Counted from the first letter of the stretch, positions 1 to 8,163 are shown. The stretch: DNA of 64,000 nt from Streptomyces sp. NBRC 109706 (GCF_000974485.1 NZ_BBOM01000005.1:478098-542097); one strand, 5' to 3'. Notes: generated by a model from the letters alone, not told the origin. Numbers and translations are program-made.

Positions 1-132
1 GAGCGGTACCCGGAGGCGGCGGAACAGGTACGGGCGGTCGACGGTTATGTGGGGGCGATCCCCTGGGTCGACGGCGAGAACCCCGCCGCTGAGTACGCGA
101 CGTACCGGGCCATCGCCATCGCCCGCCGGTAG
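1..132 (+). CDS. 3' end of an unidentified gene (C-terminal 43 residues)
   Basis: The window opens inside a reading frame in frame 1 that ends with TAG at 130-132. The visible residues include [18 protein letters not shown] and end in IAIARR. The tail is too short to assign to a family. It ends 44 bases before the msrA start on the same strand, so it may be the upstream neighbour of msrA, but nothing shows co-transcription. No function is proposed. Confidence 0.5.
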   Translation, partial: ERYPEAAEQVRAVDGYVGAIPWVDGENPAAEYATYRAIAIARR

Positions 133-176
133 CCAGCTGCCGGGCATTCGGACCAAGGAGCGACGAGGAGAGAGAC

Positions 177-839
177 ATGCTGTACGCGTTCAAGAGCCGA
201 CTGCCGTCCCAGGAGGAGGCCCTGCCGGGCCGGGCCGAGAGCCCGTTCCCGGTGCCGACCACCCACACGGTGCTGGGCACGGAGCTGCAGGGCCCCTATC
301 CGGAGGGTTACGAGGTGGCCGACTTCGGTCTGGGCTGCTTCTGGGGCGCCGAGCGGCGTTTCTGGCAGACCCCGGGGGTGTGGACCACGCTCGTGGGCTA
401 CCAGGGCGGCGTCACCGGCTACCCCACCTACGAGGAGGTGTGCAGCGGGATGACCGGGCACACCGAGGTGGTGCGCGTGGTGTTCGACCCGACCAAGGTC
501 TCCTACGACGATCTGCTGCGGGTCTTCTGGGAGTCCCACGACCCGACCCAGGGCTTCCGCCAGGGCAACGACGTGGGCACCCAGTACCGCTCGGCGATCT
601 ACACCCACGACCCGGCCCAGCAGGAGGCGGCCGAGCGCTCCCGCGATGCCTACCAGCGGGTCCTCACCGACTCCGGCTACGGCGAGATCACCACCGAACT
701 GGCCTCCGCCACCCCGCTCCCCTTCTACCCGGCGGAGGGCTACCACCAGCAGTACCTCGACAAGAACCCGGCCGGCTACTGCGGCCTTGGCGGCACGGGC
801 CTGAGCTGCCCGGTGGGGGTGGCGCGGGCGCAGCGGTGA
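177..839 (+). CDS. msrA: peptide-methionine (S)-S-oxide reductase (MsrA), copy 1
   Basis: Reduces the S-epimer of methionine sulfoxide in proteins or as free amino acid, in the cytoplasm and with thioredoxin as reductant. The 220-residue product has the catalytic GCFWGAE motif (Cys54), GYQGG (Tyr75), YEEVCSG, TGHTE and GTQYRSAIY (Tyr137), so every active-site element of the family is present. The C-terminus has a Cys in GTGLSCPVG that could resolve the sulfenic acid. The ATG at 177 is preceded by GAGGAGAGAG. A diverged paralogue lies at 7446-8090, and the two align without gaps through at least residue 140. Assignment is secure. Confidence 0.95.
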   Translation: MLYAFKSRLPSQEEALPGRAESPFPVPTTHTVLGTELQGPYPEGYEVADFGLGCFWGAERRFWQTPGVWTTLVGYQGGVTGYPTYEEVCSGMTGHTEVVRVVFDPTKVSYDDLLRVFWESHDPTQGFRQGNDVGTQYRSAIYTHDPAQQEAAERSRDAYQRVLTDSGYGEITTELASATPLPFYPAEGYHQQYLDKNPAGYCGLGGTGLSCPVGVARAQR

Positions 840-1173
840 GGCCCGTTCGCAGCCCCATCCCGCGCCACCGCCGCCCAGGCGGGTGTGCCGTGAAGACATA
901 TCGGACACACCCGCCGGTCGACGTAAGCCGTGAACTCATGGGCGTCAGCGGAATAGTCGGCTCCACGGCCGTTCCCGGGCTTAAGAACTCGACGTCTGCG
1001 CGTCTATCGCAAGCTTCCTCAACTCTCGAGCCCTGTCCTCACGGCAACAACCTCCGTGCGGTCAAGCCGAAAAACGCTCACAGCCTGCAGCAGGTCATGG
1101 TGTCTTGTAGTCGGCAACTTGGCTTCTGAAGCCCCTCAGACGGTAGAGTTTCAAGCAACGACATGGCCTACCG
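840..1173 (+). other. intergenic stretch without a recognised gene
   Basis: These 334 bases separate msrA from the accessory membrane protein gene. Base composition drops toward the downstream end. I see no RNA gene, no strong hairpin and no supported reading frame; the frame open on the plus strand is a continuation of an out-of-frame msrA shadow. It probably holds the promoter of the next gene and one edge of the accessory island. Confidence 0.4.
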
Positions 1174-2565
1174 GTGGGGTGGGAACCCTTGTTACTCAAC
1201 TGGCGAAGAGCCGCACCTGACCTGAGGGACCGCAGAAGTGAAGCGCAGGCAGGTAGTGGGCACCAGCCTCCGCCTCCCCCGGCTTCGTTGCTACGCAGAA
1301 ACGCGGTGCTGCACCTCTACGACGCGCCCCTTTACCTCGACTGGCTGTTCTGGATGACCACCCTCTGGGGCGTGACCATGGTGATCTCGGCTCCGTCAGA
1401 CGAAAGCAAACAGATGCCAGTCTGGCTGAACACGGTTCTCGCGACCATCGCCATCATGGCATGCCTCGGTGTTCTCCCTGCATGGCTGCGCCTTGTATTT
1501 CGACGGTGGGTGTGGGCACGGCGTCACGCGGCACTGAGCGCTCCCCCCTCCTCGCAGGTGCCCACGTTGGACTCCGGCCCGGGCCCGTGGGCCGCACTTT
1601 GGCCTAGCCCGACTGCGACAAGCACAGCAGTTTCCGGCGCGGGAGGCGGACACCGCGACACCTCCCCGACCGGTGATACCGGAGCCGGCGGGGACTCAGA
1701 GAGGAAGTCGGCCGGTGTACCAGGCAAGCCAACCTCGCCCCATAGGCCGGCCGACCTCGCGAAGGTGCAAGTCTTCGCCGATACACAGAATGACCTCTCT
1801 GGGATCGTCCACGGCTCAGTACTACAGGCCGGGCAGATCAATGGATCTGTGACGATCATTCAATACCCGGGACCGCCACCTACAAGACAATCTACGGAGG
1901 AAGACTCCAAAACAGAAGGACCAAAAGTCACCCCTAAGGTCCCCCGAACAACCGACGAACTCGCCACACTGCTCGACCACCAACCCCCAATGTGGCAGCA
2001 CTTGGCTTGGGCCGCCCACCTGGCAATCGGAGTGCAGGGGCTACACCCCAAGTGGCTAGATCACAAGGTAGGGAGTCCGAGCACCGGACGCATTTACACC
2101 TCCGCCGAGGAAGCCTACGAATACATCGATGACGCCCTACACCACATGCTTAGCATTGTGGAGCAAATCGAATACTGGCTTTCCCCAGAGGTGCAGGAAT
2201 CAGCCTTCGGCACCCCAGGAAATTCCGGGGACATCACCGCAATCGAACACATGGCCAATCGGCTGGTCGGCGCCTACGAAGGATGCATGGACTGGGCTAT
2301 CGACCTCCGTTCGGCCAGACCGCCGGCTTCCCTATTGAAACTTTTCCATCTGGCCGCCGACTACGCCAATAACCCCGTACATCAATTTCGCACATTTGTC
2401 GACCTTGCCGTCTCAGAGTTCGACAAGTTCTCCGAGATCGACTGGAACTCCCAAGAGGGCATCATCAAGGTGTCACTACCTCTCACCATCAGCGGCGACG
2501 CGGAAGTCGCACGCCAATTCGCGGTGGAACGCAGTCGATTGCGAGCATCTCTCCGTCGCAGCTGA
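1174..2565 (+). CDS. membrane-anchored hypothetical protein with an HGxVxQAG-type motif
   Basis: Unidentified 463-residue protein. Two hydrophobic segments at about residues 51-72 and 81-106 probably anchor it. A Pro/Ser/Gly-rich linker follows, then a motif near residue 205 (SGIVHGSVLQAGQINGSV). That resembles a short beta-rich element I recall in Streptomyces proteins with STAND, TIR or other defence-like modules. The C-terminal 200 residues are mixed helical and unrecognised. The GTG at 1174 is the furthest start; an internal start before the first hydrophobic segment is possible. The 3' half is visibly poorer in G+C than its neighbours, which suggests recent transfer. No function can be assigned. 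Confidence 0.6.
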   Translation: MGWEPLLLNWRRAAPDLRDRRSEAQAGSGHQPPPPPASLLRRNAVLHLYDAPLYLDWLFWMTTLWGVTMVISAPSDESKQMPVWLNTVLATIAIMACLGVLPAWLRLVFRRWVWARRHAALSAPPSSQVPTLDSGPGPWAALWPSPTATSTAVSGAGGGHRDTSPTGDTGAGGDSERKSAGVPGKPTSPHRPADLAKVQVFADTQNDLSGIVHGSVLQAGQINGSVTIIQYPGPPPTRQSTEEDSKTEGPKVTPKVPRTTDELATLLDHQPPMWQHLAWAAHLAIGVQGLHPKWLDHKVGSPSTGRIYTSAEEAYEYIDDALHHMLSIVEQIEYWLSPEVQESAFGTPGNSGDITAIEHMANRLVGAYEGCMDWAIDLRSARPPASLLKLFHLAADYANNPVHQFRTFVDLAVSEFDKFSEIDWNSQEGIIKVSLPLTISGDAEVARQFAVERSRLRASLRRS

Positions 2566-2797
2566 GACGCCGAGACACTGAATCCATCGACACGACTTAC
2601 CGACCTCATTACTCAACACACTAGCCGCCAAAAAGCGGCCGTCTCAGATCACAGAGATTCCCTCTACCAATAAGGCGGTATTCCGGCTTCATGGGAACTG
2701 TCCATGTCGCCCAATACGGTCGCCCCGACAACTGCCACACATGGCCATCTGTCAGGGTGGTTACGTGGCTGTGGGTCGTTCGAGGGAGTTGGTTGGC

Positions 2798-3718
2798 ATG
2801 AAGCCTGCCGAAGCTGGGCAGTCCGTGGGGTTCTCGTCCGCAGAGGCGGAGCGGGTAGCTCAAGCCGCTTGCAGGGCGGTCGGGCTCGACGGGGGCCGGG
2901 GCCGAGTTGGTGCGGTTCGGGGAGAACGCGTTGTTCCGGCTGGCGACGGCTCCCGTCATCGTGCGGGTGGCTCGATCGGTGGACTACCTGGGGTCGGTGC
3001 GGACCGAGGTGGGGGTCTCGCGGTGGTTGGCGTGGGAGGGGTTTCCGGCGGCGCGGGTGGTGGAGGGTGTTGAGCAGCCGGTGGTGGTGGATGGGCATCC
3101 GGAGACGTTCTGGCATCTGATTCGGGAGGGGGATCGGAAGGCCAGCTATGGGGAGTTGGGCGGGGTGCTGCGGGGATCTGCACGGGCTGACGCCGCCAGA
3201 TGTTCTCGAACACTGGCTGCGTACCCGGCGTTCGGGCGTACCGATCTGCGGGTGGAGCGGGTGACCGGGATACCTGAGGACGACCGGGAGTTTCTGCGGA
3301 AGCGGGGGCGGGAGCTGCGGGAGCGGTTGGCCGGGTTGCGGTTTGCCTCGCGGAAGGGCCCGGTGCACGGGGATACTCATGTGCAGAACCTCATGGTGGA
3401 CACCTCGGGCACGGTGTTGCTGATCGACTTCGAGAACTTCAGCTTTGACCACCCCGAGTGGGACCTCATGGTCACCGCGACCGAACACCACAGCCTGGGG
3501 TGGCAGACGCGCGAGCAGTACGCGGACTTCGTCACCGCGTACGGGCGGGATCTGCGGGATTGGGAGGGGTTTCCGTGTTGCGCGGCATTCAGGAGTTCCA
3601 TATGACGACGTGGCTCATGCAGAACGTCGGCGAGAGTGAAGCCGTGGCGGCGGAGTACGAGCGGCGGATCGCCTCTCTGCGCGATGACGACGCGCCCCAC
3701 AACTGGCTGCCGGGGTAG
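2798..3718 (+). pseudogene. aminoglycoside phosphotransferase-family protein, multiply frameshifted
   Basis: Protein-kinase-like phosphotransferase remnant. The start (MKPAEAGQSVGFSSAEAE, ATG 2798) is in one frame. The nucleotide-binding part (LVRFGENALFRL) continues in another from about 2900. Near 3170-3220 the frame changes and returns (DLHGLTPPDVLEHWL is readable only out of frame). The catalytic region follows with HGDTHVQN and the metal-site IDFENFSFD. A final shift near 3582 separates WEGFP from VLRGIQEFHMTTW, and the tail ends at 3718 (HNWLPG). Four disruptions within 0.9 kb make this a true pseudogene rather than a single read error. The intact family often modifies antibiotics or small alcohols; the ancestral substrate is unknown. 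Confidence 0.85.
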
Positions 3719-3723
3719 GCCCG

Positions 3724-4050
3724 TTACTCGTCCATCTCGGTCATGGCGACGTGTACGCGTTCGTTGAACTCCTGGACGGCCGGGTTGGTGGCGTGGGCCG
3801 AGACCTGGCGTTGGAAGTCGGTGACGTAGCGGACGAAGCGGGATGACTGGAGGGCGTCTCCGGCCTTGACCGCGAGTGTGGCCGTGGTGGCGGCGGCTTC
3901 GAGTGCGCCGTTGAGAAGGTGGCTCTGCGCCAGCACCAACCGGCAGAACCCCAGCGTGCGGACGTACTTGGGGTCGGTGAAGGACACGGCGCATTCGGCA
4001 AAGACCGCCCAAGACTCCCGGACGATCAGCTGTGCCCTGCCAGTCCACAG
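3724..4050 (-). pseudogene. C-terminal remnant of a TPR-containing regulator
   Basis: The minus-strand frame carries about 108 plausible residues, from around WTGRAQLIVRESW to the end HVAMTEMDE. They are helical and alternate in the way of the C-terminal tetratricopeptide-like half of Streptomyces XRE-family regulators. The frame continues upstream to 4446, but that part has shadow-like composition and no HTH is found, so the N-terminal two-thirds appear lost. It is convergent with the dead phosphotransferase gene, 5 bases away. The family call is by resemblance only. Confidence 0.5.
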
Positions 4051-4278
4051 TGGCGGTGTGCAGCGATCGTTCGGGGACCGCCCGGAGCGGCGCAAGGCTC
4101 CGGCACGGTGGGCGCCCCCCGGGGAGAACGTCAACCTCGGCTCCCCCATCCCCGGCGGGGCGCCCGAACTCTCTGCATTCGGCGGTGTGGCGTGATCACG
4201 CCCCGGTCGGTGATCAAGGCCGCTGAGTAAACGCTCAGTGAGGAGACGGCCGAGGGTGCGTCCCGCGCCATCTTCGGC

Positions 4279-4473
4279 GTGACGTGCCTGAAGTGCGGCG
4301 CCGAGTCCGGGTTCGTGGACAACGAGCCCGAGCCCATCGAGACATGGGCGCTGCGCCACACCGCGCTCAACACCGACCATCGCCAGTTCCGGCTCACCAC
4401 TGAGTGGTTCCTGCGCGTCGATCCCGCGCCCGGCAACCCGCTCCATGACCAGGAGAAGGAGAACGCGCCATGA
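4279..4473 (+). CDS. DUF7848-like small protein, possibly N-terminally truncated
   Basis: 64 residues from GTG 4279. The sequence has a CLKCGAESG zinc-ribbon-like start, then EPIETWALRHTALNTDH and a Phe-rich end, matching my memory of the small Streptomyces DUF7848 proteins. Relatives usually have about 20 more residues. The in-frame upstream sequence (TLSEETAEGASRAIFG) looks like that missing part but has no start codon before the TAA at 4228, so the gene may have lost its first exon-like stretch. Its stop overlaps the next start (ATGA at 4470-4473). Function unknown. Confidence 0.5.
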   Translation: MTCLKCGAESGFVDNEPEPIETWALRHTALNTDHRQFRLTTEWFLRVDPAPGNPLHDQEKENAP

Positions 4474-4571
4474 GGCAACGCCTGTTGTGCGCCGGGATCT
4501 GGGTGTTCTGGCTGCTGGTCGCCGGGCCGTTGGCGGTGATCAGCGACCCGAACCAGACGGTGTTCCTCTGA
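4470..4571 (+). CDS. 33-residue single-span membrane peptide
   Basis: ATG at 4470 overlaps the upstream stop as ATGA and is preceded by AGGAGAAGGAG, so translation is probably coupled. The product begins MRQRLLCAG, continues with a hydrophobic stretch (IWVFWLLVAGPLAVI) that fits one membrane span, and ends SDPNQTVFL. It is too short for family assignment. The strong hairpin at 4615-4656 closes the two-gene unit. Function unknown; the ribosome site, coupling and hydrophobic core support a real gene. Confidence 0.55.
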   Translation: MRQRLLCAGIWVFWLLVAGPLAVISDPNQTVFL

Positions 4572-4614
4572 CGCCGACCTTTGCCCAGACATCTCCCACA
4601 ACCGCATAACGAGA

Positions 4615-4656
4615 CCGGACCACCCCTGAACTCTGGCAGGCACGCGGGTGGTCCGG
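4615..4656 (+). terminator. hairpin terminator after the small membrane gene
   Basis: Perfect 11-bp inverted repeat, CCGGACCACCC at 4615-4625 and GGGTGGTCCGG at 4646-4656, with a 20-base loop. There is no U tract, as is common for actinobacterial terminators. Confidence 0.6.
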
Positions 4657-4771
4657 CAGGGATTCCGCCAAACCCCGATGCCGGGGGTATCGGGGCCTCG
4701 GTCGTGCCGATCAAGCCGACGCACCGCCTCAGGCCACTCCAAGTCAGCGCGTGAGAAGAGGTGTTGAGGCC

Positions 4772-5086
4772 GTGCACGGCCCGGATAACGAAATGGGACC
4801 ACTCAACGAGGAGTTCGACCCGGACGCCGTGCTGTGGGTGCGGGGCGTCAACTACGTCGGCGGGTAGCTCGACGCCAGGGGCGCAGCGAGGGAGCTGTCC
4901 GATACGTTGGCCTCCGCCGGCCTGGCCGGAGACGACGTCACCGTGCGGGCCGACGCCGCCCCCAACGGCTCGGGGCTCGTCCGGCTCAGCTGCTCGGCAG
5001 AGACAGCGCGGAACTTCGCGCTGTTGGCCCGGGTGACAGCGGCACGGCTGCGGCGGGCGGGGGGAGGCTATGTGCGTACTGGCTGA
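4772..5086 (+). pseudogene. small Streptomyces-type protein interrupted by an amber codon
   Basis: GTG 4772 (or ATG 4793) opens a frame whose first part includes EEFDPDAVLWVRGVNYVGG. An in-frame TAG at 4865-4867 follows. The same frame then continues cleanly to TGA 5084 with LDARGAARELSDTLASAG, VTVRADAAPNGSG and VRLSCSAETARNFALL. Both halves have protein-like composition and read as one protein of about 97 residues once the stop is ignored. The function of the family is unknown to me. A single C-to-T change (CAG to TAG) would explain the lesion. It sits in an island full of decayed genes. Confidence 0.6.
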
Positions 5087-5498
5087 TGGCTCAGCCGACG
5101 AAAGCCCGCCACGACGAAACGGCCGGCTTACCGCCGGGGTGCGCTGGCCACCTTGACCGGCCGACGGGCTGTGCCACGCTTCCAGTTCTTCACGTCACGG
5201 ACCGTCAGTCGGCGACCCTGCGGCTCTGGTGGCGAACCGTAGGCAGGGACGGCGGGCACCCGGCCGGGACCGGCCGCCAGGCCGCACGCCCGGCCAGGGC
5301 AGCCCGCCCGACCGGCGCGCCGCAGGCGCGCCCTTGAGGAAGTAGAGACGGGTTTCGACAGCGTTGTGCTCTGAAGCGGTCAGCGACTCGCTCAGTGAAA
5401 CTCACGAAACCTTGAACATCAACAGGAAGCTTCAGTCAAGATGTTCCCGCGACAGGGGGTTTCCCGACAGTCGCGAGCATGGCCGTATCCATGGCTAG
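5087..5498 (+). other. intergenic stretch, nothing recognised
   Basis: A G+C-rich first part (about 5160-5335, rich in GGCC and GCGCGCC words) gives way at about 5340 to sequence near even base composition leading into the next membrane protein gene. No RNA gene, supported reading frame or clear promoter was identified. The sharp composition change near 5340 is a plausible junction of the inserted segment. Confidence 0.4.
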
Positions 5499-6635
5499 TT
5501 GTCTTGGATACCGGAGCACTATAGGGATTGGCGAAACGTGGCGTCTCCGTGGTCTTTTACATCCCTGCAGAGGGTCAGGAATCGAGGAAGCGGAAGAGGG
5601 GCCGCAGAAAAGACGCGGCGCCAAGTGGGGGCGATTGAGGGAGCCTTGTATCGCATGGGAGTCTCACGGAAGTTGGACTTTCGATTTCGGCGCGCCTTGC
5701 GCCTGCGTAATCTTGGCGCTAGGGCAACTCCCCTGCGGGACCTCTTGTTGATGTTGGTCTTCTTGTTCACTTTGGGGTCGATCATTCGGTACGCGCAGGA
5801 CATTGCGGCCATGTTGAAGCTTTTCTCCGGTAACTCTTCAACCGTCGCTGCCGAATTGCGCAGCAAGCTGGCCTCCACGGCCGAAGAGGCCCCCGGAGTC
5901 ATCATCGGCAATCTATCTCTAGCGCTAATCGCGGCGCTGGCCTTGCCGGTATTGGTCACATTTTTACTCATGCCTCTCGTGACTGCGTACGTCTTGAGGA
6001 CCCCAAGATACTGGGTGTACATTGGCGAGACCCCACTACTGCGGGCCCATAGCTATGAATTGGTGAACAAGGTCAGCTACGCTCTTGAAGCTTGCGGCGA
6101 AGCCTATGAAGAGCGCCAACTCCCCAGCCCATTTGCCCTGCGTTCGCTTTCCGACGCCGTCAGGATGGTGGAGAAGGAAGTACGAAGAGCGCATCGCACT
6201 AGTGGAACAGTCCCCTTCTTTTCCCATCGCCACAAGCATCTCAAGCGTCACGCGGCCAGGGTAGTAGCTCGCCTCAAGGCAAGTGAGGGGCAAGTGGACA
6301 ACAAGGGGTATATCGCAATCCGCGACATAGCTGAACTGCTCCTCACCATCGCTGAGCGGTACACCCAAGGAAGGGTGGGCGCCCTGTTGGATGAAGATGA
6401 CATTACCGACGAAAAGTTGGCAGGCGTTAGACCTGCGCGAGACCGTGAACCTCTGCGTCTATGCTTATTTGCAACGCTTGTAACCGCTGGGGCCATCGGT
6501 ATCGCTTCGCTCAAATTGTCGGATCTGGCTAGCACGGTGGCGGTTGGCGGAGTCGGTCTGTTCGCTCTCGCTGTCGTATACCGTCGGGAAGCCATGCGGC
6601 GCCTATCTATTCTTTCCCCATTTGGTGGTCAGTGA
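5499..6635 (+). CDS. multi-span membrane protein of unknown function
   Basis: 378 residues from the first possible start (TTG 5499); ATG 5655 (MGVSRKLDF) is a serious alternative. Four hydrophobic segments lie at about residues 80-98, 134-166 (long, possibly two helices), 319-340 and 343-361. A charged cytoplasmic domain of about 150 residues sits between the second and third, with His/Lys-rich stretches (FFSHRHKHLKRHAARV). The base composition is much closer to 50-55% G+C than that of the flanking genes, so it was probably acquired horizontally. No domain is recognised. It stands alone between a long intergenic region and a set of gene remnants. Confidence 0.6.
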   Translation: MSWIPEHYRDWRNVASPWSFTSLQRVRNRGSGRGAAEKTRRQVGAIEGALYRMGVSRKLDFRFRRALRLRNLGARATPLRDLLLMLVFLFTLGSIIRYAQDIAAMLKLFSGNSSTVAAELRSKLASTAEEAPGVIIGNLSLALIAALALPVLVTFLLMPLVTAYVLRTPRYWVYIGETPLLRAHSYELVNKVSYALEACGEAYEERQLPSPFALRSLSDAVRMVEKEVRRAHRTSGTVPFFSHRHKHLKRHAARVVARLKASEGQVDNKGYIAIRDIAELLLTIAERYTQGRVGALLDEDDITDEKLAGVRPARDREPLRLCLFATLVTAGAIGIASLKLSDLASTVAVGGVGLFALAVVYRREAMRRLSILSPFGGQ

Positions 6636-7115
6636 CCAAAAGTCGAAACTCTCTTTGGTTCTCCGTGCGGGTATGAGAAGCGTGCCGCATGAGCGCCAAT
6701 CCGCATTTCGTCCACGAGGTAATTCTTGCTTGCATTTCCGAGCAACACTCTGCAAGTAGTCAACAACGGCTCTCCTTCGCCGTTGCCTAGCGCGGCCTTC
6801 TCATCTGGCAGCGGCATCCGAGCCGTAACAGCTTCGGTCCAAGCAAGTTCACACCCGGCAGCAGCGAACACCGCGTAGATCTGCTCCGGTGGCATGTCCG
6901 ACGCGCTCGCCAACTCCTCGAACCTGTCCGCTGTGACGAACGGGATCACCGTGCGGTGCATGGCGCGGGTGCCCGTGGGTGGCTCGGCGAGGAGACGGTC
7001 GACGATGAAGACACTGGTTCGCCCCGTCCAGTTCGAGCGCGCGGCCCTGTGGTCGTTGCGGTGTGGCCTCGTGTGACCGTGGGGGGTTCGACTTTGCGCC
7101 ACTCGGAGAGGCCGG
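6629..7115 (-). pseudogene. GntR-family regulator remnant (UTRA domain)
   Basis: Reading the minus strand from about 7110, LSEWRKVEPPTVTRGHT is in one frame. From about 7030, WTGRTSVFIVDRLL, MHRTVIPFVTADRFEEL, QIYAVFAAAGCELAWTEAV and TARMPLPDEKAALG lie in another, ending at 6629. The pattern matches the ligand-binding UTRA half of a GntR/HutC regulator, including the typical pre-C-terminal bypass of hydrophobic strands. No winged-helix DNA-binding half is found upstream; instead there are fragments of two other families. The remnant abuts the end of the convergent membrane protein gene. Confidence 0.6.
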
Positions 7116-7133
7116 TGCTGAAGGTGTTGCCCT

Positions 7134-7253
7134 CGCCGATGGGTTGTTGTCGGTGGTCGCCGCGACAACCGACCAGCCGAGGCGCCGCGCGGTGGCGCCG
7201 TTGGCGCGATGCTGGTCCTCGACGCCGTGTCCACCGGGTGTGACGCCCAAAAC
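7134..7253 (-). pseudogene. serine-recombinase-like N-terminal fragment
   Basis: A minus-strand frame reads RVLGVTPGGHGVEDQHRA and then ATARRLGWSVVAATTDNN followed by SAR. In large and small serine recombinases the segment after the catalytic Ser region has the form Q..D...A..LGW.VV..Y.DN..SA, and this fragment fits that form without any of the remaining protein. It is the only trace of recombination machinery in the island. The short length limits confidence. Confidence 0.35.
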
Positions 7254-7350
7254 CCTGCCCGCGGGCTCGGGAGCCAGCGGCGCCAGGCGTCGCCCACCAT
7301 GGGTGATCACGATCGTCTCTCCGTGCGACCTCCGTCGCCGGCGAGTGGAA
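7254..7350 (-). pseudogene. Phd/YefM antitoxin-like fragment
   Basis: FHSPATEVARR in one minus-strand frame (about 7350-7321) continues after a frame change as GETIVITHGGRRLAPLAPEP (about 7322-7262). This is the core of the prevent-host-death fold, in which a GE-(T/V)-(hydrophobic)ITR.GRPVA.L.P segment is highly conserved. No toxin gene is adjacent. It appears to be a dead antitoxin, fused by decay to the recombinase-like fragment. Confidence 0.45.
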
Positions 7351-7445
7351 CTCCGGCCGGATCGGTGTCGGTGCTTCGGCGTGGTGGTGGGTAGGCAGTT
7401 GTTGGAACGGAACGATGTCGCCGAGGACTTGAGGACGCACCGACG

Positions 7446-8090
7446 ATGCTGACCGACTTCACGCAGCAACTGCCCACGCCCGACGAGGTGTTACCCGGTC
7501 GTTCGGAGCCCATGTTCACCGTGCCGGAACAGCACACCGTGCTGGGGACGCGCCTGCTGGGGCCGTATCCGGAGGGGTTCGAGATCGCCGAGTTCGCGCT
7601 CGGCTGCTTCTGGGGAGCGGAGCGCCGCTTCTGGCGGACGGAGGGCGTGTGGACCACGCTGACCGGCTTCCAGGGTGGCGCCACCACGCATCCCATTTCC
7701 GAGGAGGTCGCCTCCGGGCGCACCGGCCACGCGGAGACCGTCCGGGCCGTCTTCGACCCGTCGAAGGTCACCTACCGCGCGCTGCTCAAGGTGTTCTGGG
7801 AGGGTCACAACCCGACCCAGGGCTTCCGTCAGGGCAACGACATCGGCACCCACTGCCGGTCCATCGTCTTCTACCACTCCCCCGCGCAGCGCGCGGCCGC
7901 CGAGGAGACCAGGGACGGCTACCAGAAGGTGCTCGGCGCCAACGGCTACGGCCCCATCACCACGGAGATCCTTCCGGTCGAGGAGTTCCCGTTCTATCCG
8001 GCGGAGGCCCGCCACCAGCAGTATCTGGACAAGCACCCCCGGGGCTACTGCGGCCTCGGCGGCACCGGTCTGACCTGCCAGGTGGACTGA
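7446..8090 (+). CDS. msrA: MsrA paralogue, copy 2, with altered active-site tyrosines
   Basis: 214-residue MsrA homologue from ATG 7446, collinear with copy 1. It retains the catalytic GCFWGAE (Cys54), [16 protein letters not shown] and the C-terminal [11 protein letters not shown]. However, the two tyrosines that position and polarise the sulfoxide oxygen in characterised MsrA enzymes are changed: GYQGG has become GFQGG (Phe75) and GTQYRS has become GTHCRS (Cys137). The YEEVCSG strand is also altered to ISEEVASG. It may have low activity, changed specificity or a different resolving chemistry through Cys137. A strong hairpin follows the gene. Family certain, activity uncertain. Confidence 0.9.
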   Translation: MLTDFTQQLPTPDEVLPGRSEPMFTVPEQHTVLGTRLLGPYPEGFEIAEFALGCFWGAERRFWRTEGVWTTLTGFQGGATTHPISEEVASGRTGHAETVRAVFDPSKVTYRALLKVFWEGHNPTQGFRQGNDIGTHCRSIVFYHSPAQRAAAEETRDGYQKVLGANGYGPITTEILPVEEFPFYPAEARHQQYLDKHPRGYCGLGGTGLTCQVD

Positions 8091-8124
8091 CCGCACGCCG
8101 GCTCCGGCTCCGGCTCCAGCTCCG

Positions 8125-8163
8125 CGACGGCCGCGTACCCACCGGGTGGGTACGCGGCCGTCG
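8125..8163 (+). terminator. long hairpin terminator after msrA copy 2
   Basis: A 19-bp perfect inverted repeat (left arm 8125-8143, right arm 8145-8163) around a single central G; the arms contain GGCCGCGTACCCACC. It separates msrA copy 2 from the clpP3 operon. Confidence 0.75.

Noticed and set aside
47..1129. 360-codon plus-strand frame covering msrA copy 1
   Set aside because: Out of frame with the intact msrA gene; shadow composition.
4834..5337. 167-codon frame over the nonsense-interrupted small gene
   Set aside because: Different frame from the protein-like sequence on both sides of the TAG, and Arg/Gly-rich.
5087..5498. tRNA or attachment site at the island edge
   Set aside because: No cloverleaf, T-loop GTTCGA-type sequence or direct att repeat could be found on either strand.
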